The notes: generated by a model not told the origin, from the letters alone. Counted from the stretch's first letter, positions 43,766 through 52,335 are shown. The stretch is 64,000 nucleotides of DNA from an uncultured Chloroflexales bacterium (GCA_937902315.1 CALGUG010000064.1:124001-188000), one strand, 5' to 3'. A program made the numbers and translations.

Positions 43766-44485
43766 ATGACGCCCCAAGCGGCACCGAACGAACTGCCACT
43801 TCGCAGCCTGCTCTTAGCAGCCTGGGCTGTTTTTATGAAAGATCTGCGCAGCGAATTGCGCAGCCGTTACGCTATCAACGCCATTCTGCTCTTCGCCGTC
43901 AGCACCGCCGTTGCTGTCAGTTTAGGAGTCGGCTTTATCGGCTTGCGACGCGAAGGCGACTGGATCAACATCCAATCCTCGCTCTTGTGGATCGCCCTGC
44001 TGTTCGCCGCACTCAACGGTTTGGCCCGCAGCTTTGTGCAAGAAGAAGAGACACGTACCGGACTGGCACTGCGGCTGGCCGCACCAAGCCATGCGATTTA
44101 TCTGGGCAAATTGTGCTTTAACTTGGCCCTGCTAGCGATTTTGGATCTGGTGACCTGTCTGTTTTTTATGATGTTTATTCGTTTACAGATCGCCAATCCG
44201 TCGCTGTTTATCGCCCTGCTCGTTATGGGGAGCGTCGCCTTAGCCTGCACCACCACGATTCTGGCGGCTATCATCGCTAAAGCCAGCCTTAAAAGCGCTC
44301 TGTTTGCGGTTTTATCCTTCCCGCTTTTGGTGCCCTTGCTGGTGATAGCTATTCAGGGTACAGCGCTCGCCATCGAAGGAGCTACTTGGAGCGAAGGCTT
44401 CTCGTATCTCCAAAGCTTGATCGGTTTCGCCGTGGCAATGTTTGTTGCATCGTTATTGCTTTTTCGCTTTGTATGGGAGTCCTAA
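43766..44485 (+). CDS. ccmB: Haem exporter permease CcmB
   Basis: 239 residues with six membrane spans. After a polar N-terminus comes AWAVFMKDLRSELRSRYAINAILLFAVSTAVAVSLG; the KDLRxELRxR stretch is the CcmB hallmark. Then SLLWIALLFAALNGLARSFVQEEETRTGLALRLAAPSHAIYLGKLCFN corresponds to the conserved FxxExExGxLExLxxxPxxxxxxxxGK region. It pairs with CcmA in the inner-membrane complex that releases holo-CcmE. The ribosome site is weak, and the 55-bp space to ccmA has no other gene. Confidence 0.9.
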   Translation: MTPQAAPNELPLRSLLLAAWAVFMKDLRSELRSRYAINAILLFAVSTAVAVSLGVGFIGLRREGDWINIQSSLLWIALLFAALNGLARSFVQEEETRTGLALRLAAPSHAIYLGKLCFNLALLAILDLVTCLFFMMFIRLQIANPSLFIALLVMGSVALACTTTILAAIIAKASLKSALFAVLSFPLLVPLLVIAIQGTALAIEGATWSEGFSYLQSLIGFAVAMFVASLLLFRFVWES

Positions 44486-44628
44486 GGGCCAGAGCTTGGT
44501 GGCTCTTGGAGAGCTCTCAAAATCATAGCTCGAAGCTATCAATATGCTCTAAACTGCTCTTGCTAGGGCTATTAAAGCATTGTATGATGATTTAGATGTT
44601 CTCTGGTTTCAGAAAGGAAGATGTCCGT

Positions 44629-45594
44629 ATGCGCGAGCGCTTAGCAAGCGTAGCGAAGCTCTTCATTGGTATATGGCTTGGCGGTGTCGTTGTCGCCATG
44701 TTCTTGCTAGTGCCACAATATGAAGGTTTAGGTAACGCTGGCCGAATCATTATTATGCACGTCCCGACCGCTTGGGTCTGTGTGCTTGCTTTTACCATTT
44801 CTGCGATCTATAGCGCGCTCTATCTCTGGAAAAATAAGCCCGAATTCGATAATCGTGCGCTTGCTGCCGCCGAAAATGGCTTTCTCTTTACAATTTTGGC
44901 GACCGTAACCGGTATGATTTTCTCCCAAGTTGTTTGGGGAATCTTCTGGAACTGGGACCCACGCCAAACTTCGATCTTTGTGCTACTTCTGATCTACGCT
45001 GCGCTCTTCGCCCTGCGCTCGGCGATCGAAGATCTTGAGCGCCGCCGCCGCCTGAGCGCGGTCTATTCGCTGTTTGCCTTTGTGACGGTGCCTTTCCTGA
45101 TCTTTATCGCACCCCGCATGGCAGAGAGCACCCTGCACCCCAATTGTGCCTTTATCGAAGGGAGCGAGTGCGAAGGCATCGAGCTAGCAGTCGGCAAGAT
45201 CGGTCTGCTGGGCGACCGCAAAGTGCAACTGCTTGGCCTAAGCCAAGATGGCGACGTCGTGACCGCCGAGGTCAAGGTGAGCGAACCGGGCCTCACCAGC
45301 GAGGCGATTCTACACCCCACTTGGAGCGCCAGCGAAGGGCATCAGATCGTCTCGCCCGAGTTTCCCAATCTGCGCTATCGCCTCACGATCATGAGTGCCG
45401 ATATGGCTAGCCAGAGCGCCAAATTAAATATTATGGCTCCTGGAACGGGTATTCTCGATAATCGTATCACGCTTTACACCTTTTTAGCTGGTATTTTTGG
45501 CTTTACTGCTCTGTTTATCTGGATGTTCAGAGTGCGATCCAAGCTGCTCGATATCCAAGAGGACTTACAGCAGAGAGAGGGAGCATTTGCATGA
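44629..45594 (+). CDS. ccmC: Haem-transfer membrane protein CcmC with a large insertion
   Basis: 321 residues from MRERLAS, chosen because AAGGAAG precedes this ATG; an ATG 33 bp earlier lacks a site. Haem is presented to CcmE through the tryptophan-rich motif, here WGIFWNWDPRQTS, and two external His ligands, in IIMHVPTAW and STLHPNC (about His44 and His170). Typical CcmC is about 230-250 residues. Here about 100 residues (about 172-274, a beta-rich stretch with three cysteines near its start) are inserted between the fifth span and the last span. The C-terminus overlaps the ccmD start (ATGA). Identity is secure; the insertion is notable. Confidence 0.92.
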   Translation: MRERLASVAKLFIGIWLGGVVVAMFLLVPQYEGLGNAGRIIIMHVPTAWVCVLAFTISAIYSALYLWKNKPEFDNRALAAAENGFLFTILATVTGMIFSQVVWGIFWNWDPRQTSIFVLLLIYAALFALRSAIEDLERRRRLSAVYSLFAFVTVPFLIFIAPRMAESTLHPNCAFIEGSECEGIELAVGKIGLLGDRKVQLLGLSQDGDVVTAEVKVSEPGLTSEAILHPTWSASEGHQIVSPEFPNLRYRLTIMSADMASQSAKLNIMAPGTGILDNRITLYTFLAGIFGFTALFIWMFRVRSKLLDIQEDLQQREGAFA

Positions 45595-45800
45595 ACATCA
45601 TTCTAGAAGACGCCGTTGCAGTCTATGTTGCGATGGCAGTAGCACTATCGGTCTGGATCGTTATCTTTATCTATCTCTGGCGTATCGACGCCCATGCAAA
45701 AGAGATGCGTCGCCAGCTCGATAGCAAATCTCGCACAGAACAAAACCCAGTTCCTACGGCAACATTACGTGCGCAGAAAGCGCGTGAGTCTAGCGAATAA
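45591..45800 (+). CDS. ccmD: CcmD-like small membrane protein
   Basis: 69 residues. The ATG overlaps the ccmC stop in ATGA, a sign of translational coupling. It has one membrane span (about 9-28, VAVYVAMAVALSVWIVIFIY) followed by a basic cytoplasmic tail, LWRIDAHAKEMRRQLDSK. Size, topology (outside to inside with a basic tail) and place after ccmC are those of CcmD, which helps holo-CcmE leave CcmABC. Sequence conservation in this family is low, so the call depends on context. Confidence 0.8.
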   Translation: MNIILEDAVAVYVAMAVALSVWIVIFIYLWRIDAHAKEMRRQLDSKSRTEQNPVPTATLRAQKARESSE

Positions 45801-45927
45801 GATACAAGACATACTCTTAGCCGATGTAATTCAAAACAAGGATGGCGTATAATGACCGTAATGCCATCCTTGTTCCTACACGTATGGCGACATTAGACCT
45901 CTGTCAAGAACCTAGGAGATCTAGAAC

Positions 45928-46347
45928 ATGACCACCACTCCTCCAAAAAAATCCCGTGGTTTTGTGTTGAAACCGCTTCATATTGCTGCTTTTGGCATCA
46001 TTCTCTTAGCGATCGTTTATGGCATCTTCGGAGTCCAAGGCAGTGTACGCGCCTATACCACCAGCGTTGCCGAAGCCGAGCAGAGCGGTCGTAGTGTCCA
46101 ACTCGCTGGCTTCTTAGGCAGCCAAGGCGAATACGATGAACAAGGTCGTTGGACCTTCATGCTCGAAGACGAGAACGGCGAGATGATGAAAATTATCAGC
46201 AACGAGCCCAAGCCCGCCAACTTCGAGCAAGCGATTAGCATCGTTGCGATCGGTCGTTACGACGCTAACGAAGGCGCCTTTATGGCCGATAGCCTGCTGG
46301 TTAAGTGCCCATCGAAATACCAAGAACAAGCTCCAAGCTCGTTGTAA
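45928..46347 (+). CDS. ccmE: Cytochrome c haem chaperone CcmE, CXXXY variant
   Basis: 139 residues. N-terminal membrane anchor (about 17-34, HIAAFGIILLAIVYGIFG) and an OB-fold beta-barrel: VQLAGFLG, RWTFMLEDENGEMMKIISNEPKPANF, ISIVAIGRYDANEGAFMADSLLVKCPSKY. Usual CcmE binds haem covalently through His in HxxxY. Here the site is CPSKY, that is CxxxY. Such Cys-type CcmE proteins are known from archaea and a few bacterial lineages. CTAGGAGATCTAGAAC precedes the ATG. A TATAAT lies at 45848-45853, so ccmE-ccmF may have a promoter of its own. Confidence 0.93.
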   Translation: MTTTPPKKSRGFVLKPLHIAAFGIILLAIVYGIFGVQGSVRAYTTSVAEAEQSGRSVQLAGFLGSQGEYDEQGRWTFMLEDENGEMMKIISNEPKPANFEQAISIVAIGRYDANEGAFMADSLLVKCPSKYQEQAPSSL

Positions 46348-46392
46348 ACATTTATACAAACGTATGATGTTTGACCGCTAGAAGGCAATACC

Positions 46393-48795
46393 ATGTATTT
46401 ATTTGGCACTATGTTAATCGTCTCGGGAGTGGTCACGGCCATCCTCGCGACGATTGGGTATCTGCTCGTTACATTGGGCAAAACCCAAGCATTGCCATAT
46501 GCTCGCACAGGTGTCTACTTGGCGCTTGCAGCAACAGTGGCAGTCTCAGCTTCGCTGATTGTCCTGTTCGTAAGTGGCCGTTACGATATCAAATATGTCA
46601 ATGACTACACCGATAACGCCGCCTCGATCTTTTTCAAAGTTGCTTCGATCTGGGCTGGTCAACCGGGTAGTTTTGTGATCTGGACGCTCTGGGGCATGAT
46701 TTCGGCTGCCCTGATGGTGAAGCGGACTCGTCAATTTGAACCCTATGTGCTGTCGATCTTTATGTTTATTCAGGCGGCACTGCTGGTCTTTATGTTGGTA
46801 CGCAATCCTTTCGTGCCAAATCTCGATCCCATCACCAACGAAGTCCTGAATCCAGCCGATGGCAAGGGTCTCAATCCGCTCTTGCACAACTTCTGGATGA
46901 TCATCCACCCGCCGGTGCTCTTCTGGGGCTTTGCGCTTGCGGCTGTGCCCTTCGCCTTTGCGCTAGCTGGGCTCTGGCGCCGCGACTACGACATGTGGGT
47001 GGTACGCGCCCTGCCGTGGACGATCGCCGCTTGGGCCTTCCTCGGACTAGCCTTAGTCTTGGGCGGCTACTGGGCTTATGAAACCTTGGGCTGGGGTGGC
47101 TATTGGGGCTGGGACCCGGTCGAAAACTCTTCGCTGGTGCCTTGGCTTATGCTCACCGCCTTGTTGCACACCATGCTGTTGCAAAAAACCCATGGCGGCC
47201 TGCGGCGTAGTAACTTTGTTTTAGCCGTCTTCACCTATATCTTAGTTTTCTACTCGACCTTCCTTACTCGCAGCGGTGTGCTCTCAAACTTCTCGGTACA
47301 CTCGTTTGTCGAAGAAGGTCTCAAAACCTTCCTATTCGTCTTTTTGGCTCTCTTGATCGTGGGCGGCGTTGCGATGATCGCGTGGCGCTGGCGCGATATT
47401 CCTACCTTGCCACTCTCCGACAAACTGCTCTCGCGCGATAGCTTCTTTGTCTTGGGTGCGCTGACCTTGGTGCTTTTGGCGGTCATCATCTGTCTTGGTA
47501 CCTCAATGCCGTTGATCTCCTCGATTCCCGGGGTTGGTCATAGTTTGCAACGTATCTTTGACGCCGCTTTCGAAACAACCACCGTCGATATGTCCGACCC
47601 CAACATGGGCGAACTAACCGATGGTCGGTTCAATATGGCGACCAGCTTTTACCAAGAAACCACACCGCCGCTCGGCCTAGTAGTCGTCCTCCTGTTGATC
47701 TTAGGACCGCTGCTCGGCTGGCGCGACACCAATATCCGCAACCTCTTCAAAGCCTTAACCTGGCCCGCAGTCGCAGGAGTCGTTGTGGTCTGTTTCTCCT
47801 TGGTGATCGGCGTACGCGACCTGATCTCGCTCGGTTACCTCGGACTAGGCACCTTCGCGGCTGGCACCAACCTGGTGATGATCATCCGCACTCTCAAAGG
47901 CGGCTGGATGCGCATCGGCGGTTACCTCTCGCACGTCGGCTTGATGATCATGTTTGCGGGTGTCGTCGGCTCGAGCGCTTATGCCAGCCCCGATGAACGG
48001 CTTGTGATCGCCGAAGGCGATACGATCAAAATGCATGGCTTCGGTTTCACATTTAAGGGTTATGAAGAGACCGAAGACAAAAAAGGCTATCTCCACCTTG
48101 TCGTCGAGCATAACGGCAAAGAATTTAAGGCCGATCCGCACCTCTACGTGAACGAGCGTATGGGCGCGACCATGCAAACGCCTTCGATCCACAGCTTCCT
48201 GTGGCGCGATCTCTATATCACGCCGGTCGAGTTCCTTCCGCGCAGCGACCCCAATGCGCCGATTATGGCCGCCAACGATACGGTCGAGATCGGGCCCTAT
48301 AAGGTCACCTTCGTCAACTTCGATATCGATCGTCAAGCGATGATGTCGGGCCAGCTCAACGGTGCCGAGATCGGAGCCAAGCTGCTGATCGAGTACGAGG
48401 GCCAAACAAGCGAGTACATTCCGCGCGTCCGTCTGGTGATGCCCGAAGACAACCCCGATTCCTTGTATTACGAGGAATTACCCGTGACGATCCAGGGCGG
48501 GCACAAGCTGGCATTGGTCAACTTTGACCCCAATCAACGTCTGATCGCGCTGAAAGTGCTCGGTCTGAACCTACCCGCCGAGCCAGCTAAGGCCATTATT
48601 CTGGTCAGCACAAAGCCCGCTGTTGTTTTGGTTTGGCTTGGTGTCTTTATCGGTATCCTTGGAGGGTTTATCGCTTTAGTACGCCGCTATCTCGAAGGGG
48701 AAACCCGCTTGAAAAAAGCCAAGGCATCGGTTCGCCGACCAGAAAATGTACCGAGCGGCGCCGGCGCACTAGCCAATTTGCTACGCACAAAATAA
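46393..48795 (+). CDS. ccmF: Haem lyase subunit CcmF
   Basis: 800 residues with 14-15 membrane spans. The WWD domain is GYWAYETLGWGGYWGWDPVENSSLVPWL, and the following conserved TLLHT-type segment is ALLHTMLLQ. His ligands lie in LLHNFWMIIHPPVLFWGFA and in FSVHSFVEEG. The SFYSTFLTRSGVLSNFSVHSF block is the CcmF core. A large periplasmic domain (about 530-740) ends in a last span, PAVVLVWLGVFIGILGGFIALVRRYL. It ligates haem from CcmE to the CXXCH of apocytochromes. It lies 45 bp after ccmE. The palindrome at 48805-48836 follows the stop codon. Confidence 0.94.
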   Translation: MYLFGTMLIVSGVVTAILATIGYLLVTLGKTQALPYARTGVYLALAATVAVSASLIVLFVSGRYDIKYVNDYTDNAASIFFKVASIWAGQPGSFVIWTLWGMISAALMVKRTRQFEPYVLSIFMFIQAALLVFMLVRNPFVPNLDPITNEVLNPADGKGLNPLLHNFWMIIHPPVLFWGFALAAVPFAFALAGLWRRDYDMWVVRALPWTIAAWAFLGLALVLGGYWAYETLGWGGYWGWDPVENSSLVPWLMLTALLHTMLLQKTHGGLRRSNFVLAVFTYILVFYSTFLTRSGVLSNFSVHSFVEEGLKTFLFVFLALLIVGGVAMIAWRWRDIPTLPLSDKLLSRDSFFVLGALTLVLLAVIICLGTSMPLISSIPGVGHSLQRIFDAAFETTTVDMSDPNMGELTDGRFNMATSFYQETTPPLGLVVVLLLILGPLLGWRDTNIRNLFKALTWPAVAGVVVVCFSLVIGVRDLISLGYLGLGTFAAGTNLVMIIRTLKGGWMRIGGYLSHVGLMIMFAGVVGSSAYASPDERLVIAEGDTIKMHGFGFTFKGYEETEDKKGYLHLVVEHNGKEFKADPHLYVNERMGATMQTPSIHSFLWRDLYITPVEFLPRSDPNAPIMAANDTVEIGPYKVTFVNFDIDRQAMMSGQLNGAEIGAKLLIEYEGQTSEYIPRVRLVMPEDNPDSLYYEELPVTIQGGHKLALVNFDPNQRLIALKVLGLNLPAEPAKAIILVSTKPAVVLVWLGVFIGILGGFIALVRRYLEGETRLKKAKASVRRPENVPSGAGALANLLRTK

Positions 48796-48804
48796 AATCT
48801 GCTG

Positions 48805-48836
48805 CGATGAGTCTCTCCCATGGGAGAGGCTCATCG
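48805..48836 (+). promoter_or_regulatory. 32-bp palindrome over the ribosome site of the J-like/TPR gene
   Basis: CGATGAGTCTCTCCCA (48805-48820) faces TGGGAGAGGCTCATCG (48821-48836) with one G-T mismatch and no loop. The GGGAGAGG that would serve as ribosome site for ATG 48841 is inside the stem. No T-run follows, so control of translation is as likely as termination. Confidence 0.6.
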
Positions 48837-48840
48837 ATAT

Positions 48841-49944
48841 ATGAACGATATAATGGATTACTACGAATTACTGCAAGTTCACCCCAAAGCTGATCAAGAA
48901 GCCATTCAGGCCTCCTATGAACGTCTTCGCGTTCGCTACTCGCCCGACAAGCTCGCAGGAGTTGCCGACGAACTGATCGAACTCGCTCAACAACGGCTCC
49001 AACAGATTGAGGAGGCCTATCGTACCTTGAGCGATCCTCGTCGGCGCGCTGCCTACGATGCCCAACTCGCAGAGGACACAGAAGCAGACGAAGAAGACAC
49101 CATTGTTGTCGAAGACGACGATGAGGAGATCGACTACAGCGCGCTACCTCCGGCAGGCCGCCAAGAGCGACCCAAACAAGGCAGGCAAGCTCGCGCCGCT
49201 CAACAATCAAAAAGGCAACGGGCACGCCACCGTGCGCCCAAAGAAGAACAAGAGCTGCCGAGCTGGTTGATGCCCACGCTGGTTGGCGCTGGCGTGATCG
49301 CTCTGATCGCAACCATCACCTTTATCGCTGCGGCTCAAGCCATTCCCGGTAACGACACGCGCACCTCGGCAGGCAACGTCGCTGCAGCCACCGCTCAGGT
49401 CGCCGCTGTAGCCACACCCGATCAGGCGACCCTCAATGCGACCTTCAACCAATTCGAGGAAGCCATCAGCGAGGCGCAGATCAAAGCAAACTCAGCCGTA
49501 CCGAGCGCCGACGCTTGGATTCAACTTGGGCACTTACTCTACGACAGCGTTCAAGTGGTGCGCGAGCTTCAACCCGACAGTCAGATCTATCAAGAGCGCG
49601 TTCCGCGTTGGTTGGCCGCCAGCGAAGCCTATGCACGCGCCCTCGACTTGCAACCCAACAACCCAAGTATTCGTTCTGACCGTGGCGTAAGCCTCTGTTA
49701 CTACGGCCAAGACATGGGCGATCAGTCTTATGTGCAGCAAGGTTTGGCCGAGGCCGAACAGGCCGCCCAAGAGGCGCCGACCGACCCGCGCATTCTTTAC
49801 AACCTTGGCATCTGCCAAGTGACGATCCAGCCGCCTCAAACCGAACAAGCCCTAGAGAGCTGGTCGAAAGTCGCCGCCATGAGCGCAGACGCGCCCACGC
49901 TGGCAACCCAAGCGCGCCTCTTGATCGAACAATACAGCAAATAA
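48841..49944 (+). CDS. Membrane-anchored J-like/TPR protein in the ccm locus
   Basis: 367 residues from MNDIMDYYELL; an ATG 21 bp earlier lies in the palindrome and is unlikely. Residues 5-75 are a J-domain (DYYELLQVHPKADQEAIQASYERLRVRY, IEEAYRTLSDPRRRAAYDAQL), but the HPD motif is SPD (34-36). An acidic then basic linker follows, one membrane span (142-166), a Thr/Ala spacer, and an extracytoplasmic TPR-like region (about 225-360: ASEAYARALDLQPNNPSIRSDRGVSLCYYGQ, LYNLGICQV, ALESWSKVA). CcmI/CcmH-type TPRs present apocytochrome to CcmF; this protein may do so here. That role is inferred from position, 45 bp after ccmF. Confidence 0.8.
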   Translation: MNDIMDYYELLQVHPKADQEAIQASYERLRVRYSPDKLAGVADELIELAQQRLQQIEEAYRTLSDPRRRAAYDAQLAEDTEADEEDTIVVEDDDEEIDYSALPPAGRQERPKQGRQARAAQQSKRQRARHRAPKEEQELPSWLMPTLVGAGVIALIATITFIAAAQAIPGNDTRTSAGNVAAATAQVAAVATPDQATLNATFNQFEEAISEAQIKANSAVPSADAWIQLGHLLYDSVQVVRELQPDSQIYQERVPRWLAASEAYARALDLQPNNPSIRSDRGVSLCYYGQDMGDQSYVQQGLAEAEQAAQEAPTDPRILYNLGICQVTIQPPQTEQALESWSKVAAMSADAPTLATQARLLIEQYSK

Positions 49945-50111
49945 TACCAAATCCACTTAAGGACTTGTGCCTTTTGCAATGCGTGAAAAGGAAAAATAGA
50001 GAAGGACTTGTGTGACATTTCGCGCGATCGCGCGAAATGTCACACAACAAAAAGAGTCACGTTCCGCTCTGCCAAAGACCAAGACACAAAGTCTTCAGCC
50101 GGATTTGATAT
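49944..50111 (+). mobile_element. MITE-like repeat B, copy 5 (with palindrome)
   Basis: 168 bp from ATACCAAATCC to GGATTTGATAT. Contains the palindrome 50008-50047 and CTCTGCCAAAGACC in place of CTCTGCCGAAGGCC. Its left end touches the TAA of the preceding gene. Confidence 0.82.
50008..50047. repeat. Uninterrupted palindrome inside repeat B copy 5
   Basis: TTGTGTGACATTTCGCGC, centre GATC, then its complement. The GATA loop of the other copies is GATC here, so all 40 bp are self-complementary. Confidence 0.95.
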
Positions 50112-50652
50112 CAGGCTCGCTGTTCGTAGAAAGCGTACGAGATTTCGTACCCAAGTGAAGCTCGAAATCTCGTACCAACTCCGCACCTATCGTTTCCTAA
50201 TTTCTCATTCTCGCCAACATTAACACGTAAAAGCGTAGTGCTCTTCGCATCAATCGATCGAAACCGCACCTCATATACGATCAATCAGCATTTGCTAGCA
50301 CTTCAGGAGTTTCTACTATCAGAGCCAGAATATGAGATGAACTATAGCAAAATATAGATCTCGCACATTTTAATCAATTTTAAACTAATAGAACATACTA
50401 TCTTGATAATTACTCTGAATAATTGAATAATCTGGCGCTTATCAATACAATATATTTTATCAATTGTATTTTTGTAAGAGTTTAAAATCTCACCATATAT
50501 TCATTACTTTGTACTAGCATATTGAGCATAGATATGTTAAAATGCAAGGTATCGCTGTATATATGGTAGATAGTTCATATATCATTAGTATGTTAGGCTA
50601 TTTAACATCTAGGTCGTATTAACTCTATTCCTCCACCAGCGGAGACCATACT
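50112..50652 (+). other. AT-rich noncoding region before the tlpA-like gene
   Basis: 541 bp without a recognisable gene, very AT-rich from 50330 onward. An inverted repeat around 50132-50179 (CGAGATTTCG on one side, CGAAATCTCG on the other) lies near its left end. It probably carries the promoter of 50653-51962, but no strong -35/-10 pair is evident. Confidence 0.4.
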
Positions 50653-51249
50653 ATGCAGCAAACAGAAGTGGATACTCAACAAGCATCCCGTAATGGATTA
50701 ACAACTCGCGAAATCACCTACGCGATTATTGGGGGCATCATCGCTCTCATTCTCATCTCTAGCGTTTGGTACATCACCGGACAGCAAGACAGCAATTTGC
50801 CAATCGTTGGAGAGGTTAATCGACCCGCACCAGCATTTGAACTCCCAATGCTACAGGGCGAAAAATTCCGCCTAGAAGATCACAAAGGAAAGGTCGTATT
50901 AGTCAACTTCTGGGCAACTTGGTGTGAGCCCTGCCGTGAAGAGACACCAGCACTCCAGGCAGCCTATGAAGATCTGCGCGGACAAGGTTTAGAGATCGTT
51001 GGTATCAACCTAACCAACGATGAAATCTCCCAGGGCAAAGGTGAAAAAGAGATCTCGGCATTCGTTAATCAATATAATGTCACTTATCCCATAGCTCTAG
51101 ATACGGAAGGCGAAGTAGCAAATGCATTTCGTATCTATCCGATCCCAACAAGCTATTTTATTGATCAAGAGGGCAACATACGCTATGTGCGAGTAAGTAC
51201 GTTAACGTACGACGAGGTCGTCACCTTGTTCAGGAGTCTGATGCAATAA
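50653..51249 (+). CDS. Membrane-anchored thioredoxin-like protein, TlpA/ResA/CcmG type
   Basis: 198 residues. One membrane span (about 22-41, TYAIIGGIIALILISSVWYI) is followed by an extracytoplasmic thioredoxin fold: APAFELPMLQGEKFRLEDHKGKVVLVNFWATWCEPCREETPAL with redox site WCEPC (Cys91, Cys94), a central insertion, and the cis-proline region IYPIPTSYFIDQEGNIRYV. In cytochrome c maturation such proteins reduce the CXXCH cysteines before haem attachment, so this may be the CcmG of the adjacent locus. GGAGACC precedes the ATG. The response-regulator gene follows after 32 bp. Confidence 0.9.
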   Translation: MQQTEVDTQQASRNGLTTREITYAIIGGIIALILISSVWYITGQQDSNLPIVGEVNRPAPAFELPMLQGEKFRLEDHKGKVVLVNFWATWCEPCREETPALQAAYEDLRGQGLEIVGINLTNDEISQGKGEKEISAFVNQYNVTYPIALDTEGEVANAFRIYPIPTSYFIDQEGNIRYVRVSTLTYDEVVTLFRSLMQ

Positions 51250-51281
51250 CAAGCAACGCAGCGTTAGCCTTAGAGGAGCGC

Positions 51282-51962
51282 ATGGAACAGCGTACAGTTC
51301 TTATTGTTGATGATGATCCAGGTTTGCGCGAACTGATTCGCATCAATCTGGAACACGAAGGGTATCGGGTTCTTCAAGCAGTCAACGGCGTTGAGTGTTT
51401 GGAGGTCGTGCGAGAGCAGCGTCCTGAGATCGTGCTGCTGGATGTAATGATGCCCGAGATGGATGGTTTAGAAGCCTGTGCCCGTATTCGAGACTTCTCG
51501 CAGGTACCGATTCTCATGTTAACAGCCAAGGTACAGAGTCGCGACATTATCACAGGTCTTGATAAAGGCGCGGATGATTACCTCGTAAAGCCGTTCAACA
51601 TCGATGAATTAACAGCCCGAATTCGAGCGCTTCTGCGGCGTGTACCGTCCGTTTATCGCCCTCTCACAGTTGCAGAAGGTCAGATTCAAATCGACCAGCA
51701 AACGCGCGAAGTGCTTGTACGCTCAAAGGCTGTCGACCTAACACCGACCGAGTATCAACTCCTCTTGTTGTTAGCCGAAAACGCCGGCAAGGTTGTTGAA
51801 CACGAAACGCTTCTGCGCGCCGTGTGGGGCCAAGAATACTCCAAAGATAACGACTATCTGAAGGTCTATATCTGGCACCTGCGCCGCAAGTTAGAAGAAG
51901 ACCCGCGCACACCAAACATCCTCCTCACCGAATGGGGTGTTGGTTACCGTCTCGTTCCCTAA
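51282..51962 (+). CDS. OmpR/PhoB-family response regulator
   Basis: 226 residues. Receiver domain 4-118: acidic pocket VDDD, phosphorylation Asp54 in IVLLDVMMPEMDG, Thr in LMLTAK and Lys in YLVKPFN. The C-terminal winged helix (about 130-226) has DLTPTEYQLLLLLAENAGKVVEHETLLRAVWGQEY and DNDYLKVYIWHLRRKLEEDPRTPNILLTEWGVGYRL. GAGGAG precedes the ATG. No histidine kinase gene is next to it, so it is an orphan here. It may be cotranscribed with the TlpA-like gene. A strong terminator follows. Confidence 0.94.
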   Translation: MEQRTVLIVDDDPGLRELIRINLEHEGYRVLQAVNGVECLEVVREQRPEIVLLDVMMPEMDGLEACARIRDFSQVPILMLTAKVQSRDIITGLDKGADDYLVKPFNIDELTARIRALLRRVPSVYRPLTVAEGQIQIDQQTREVLVRSKAVDLTPTEYQLLLLLAENAGKVVEHETLLRAVWGQEYSKDNDYLKVYIWHLRRKLEEDPRTPNILLTEWGVGYRLVP

Positions 51963-51985
51963 GAGCTGACACTCAAGCAGCGACG

Positions 51986-52011
51986 AGAGGCCGATCGGCC
52001 TCTCTTTTTTA
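51986..52011 (+). terminator. Rho-independent terminator after the response regulator
   Basis: GAGAGGCC GATC GGCCTCTC (51986-52005) is followed by TTTTTT. Confidence 0.93.
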
Positions 52012-52059
52012 TGTCAATCTTAAGGGCGGCGCATTCTTTATCTTCCATCCGATCCCAAC

Positions 52060-52082
52060 CGCGTCCGCCTACGGCTACCAAC
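52060..52082 (+). repeat. Dispersed repeat A, core copy 11
   Basis: CGCGTCCGCCTACGGCTACC followed by AACAGCCC. Inverted pair with copy 12, 230 bp away. Confidence 0.85.
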
Positions 52083-52224
52083 AGCCCAATCCTTCCATGC
52101 AGCGTATAACGAGCCGCCTACGGCGGCCCGCAGCGCTCGCGCCGAGCAAATCCGCTTACAAATCTGCATGCTCGCAACGCTAAAAGATGAAAAACGCGAA
52201 AACGAGTTATACGAAATCCCTTGG

Positions 52225-52335
52225 AATGATCGGCTTTGGGAAGGCCTTTCGGCACACAGTTACCACCCTTATTTGATGGGCGGGATGTTGGTAGCCGTAG
52301 GCGGACGCGCCAAGGACCTGCTTTTTGGGGCAACA
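52225..52335 (-). repeat. Dispersed repeat A, copy 12 (core 52288-52311)
   Basis: TTTCGGCACACAGTTACCAC, GGGCGGGATGTTGGTAGCCG, TAGGCGGACGCGCCAAGG and TTTTTGGGG. The flanks 52148-52200 (AAATCCGCTTACAAATCTGC) and 52398-52409 (CGGATTTAGTAT) look like the separated ends of a B element. Confidence 0.8.
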
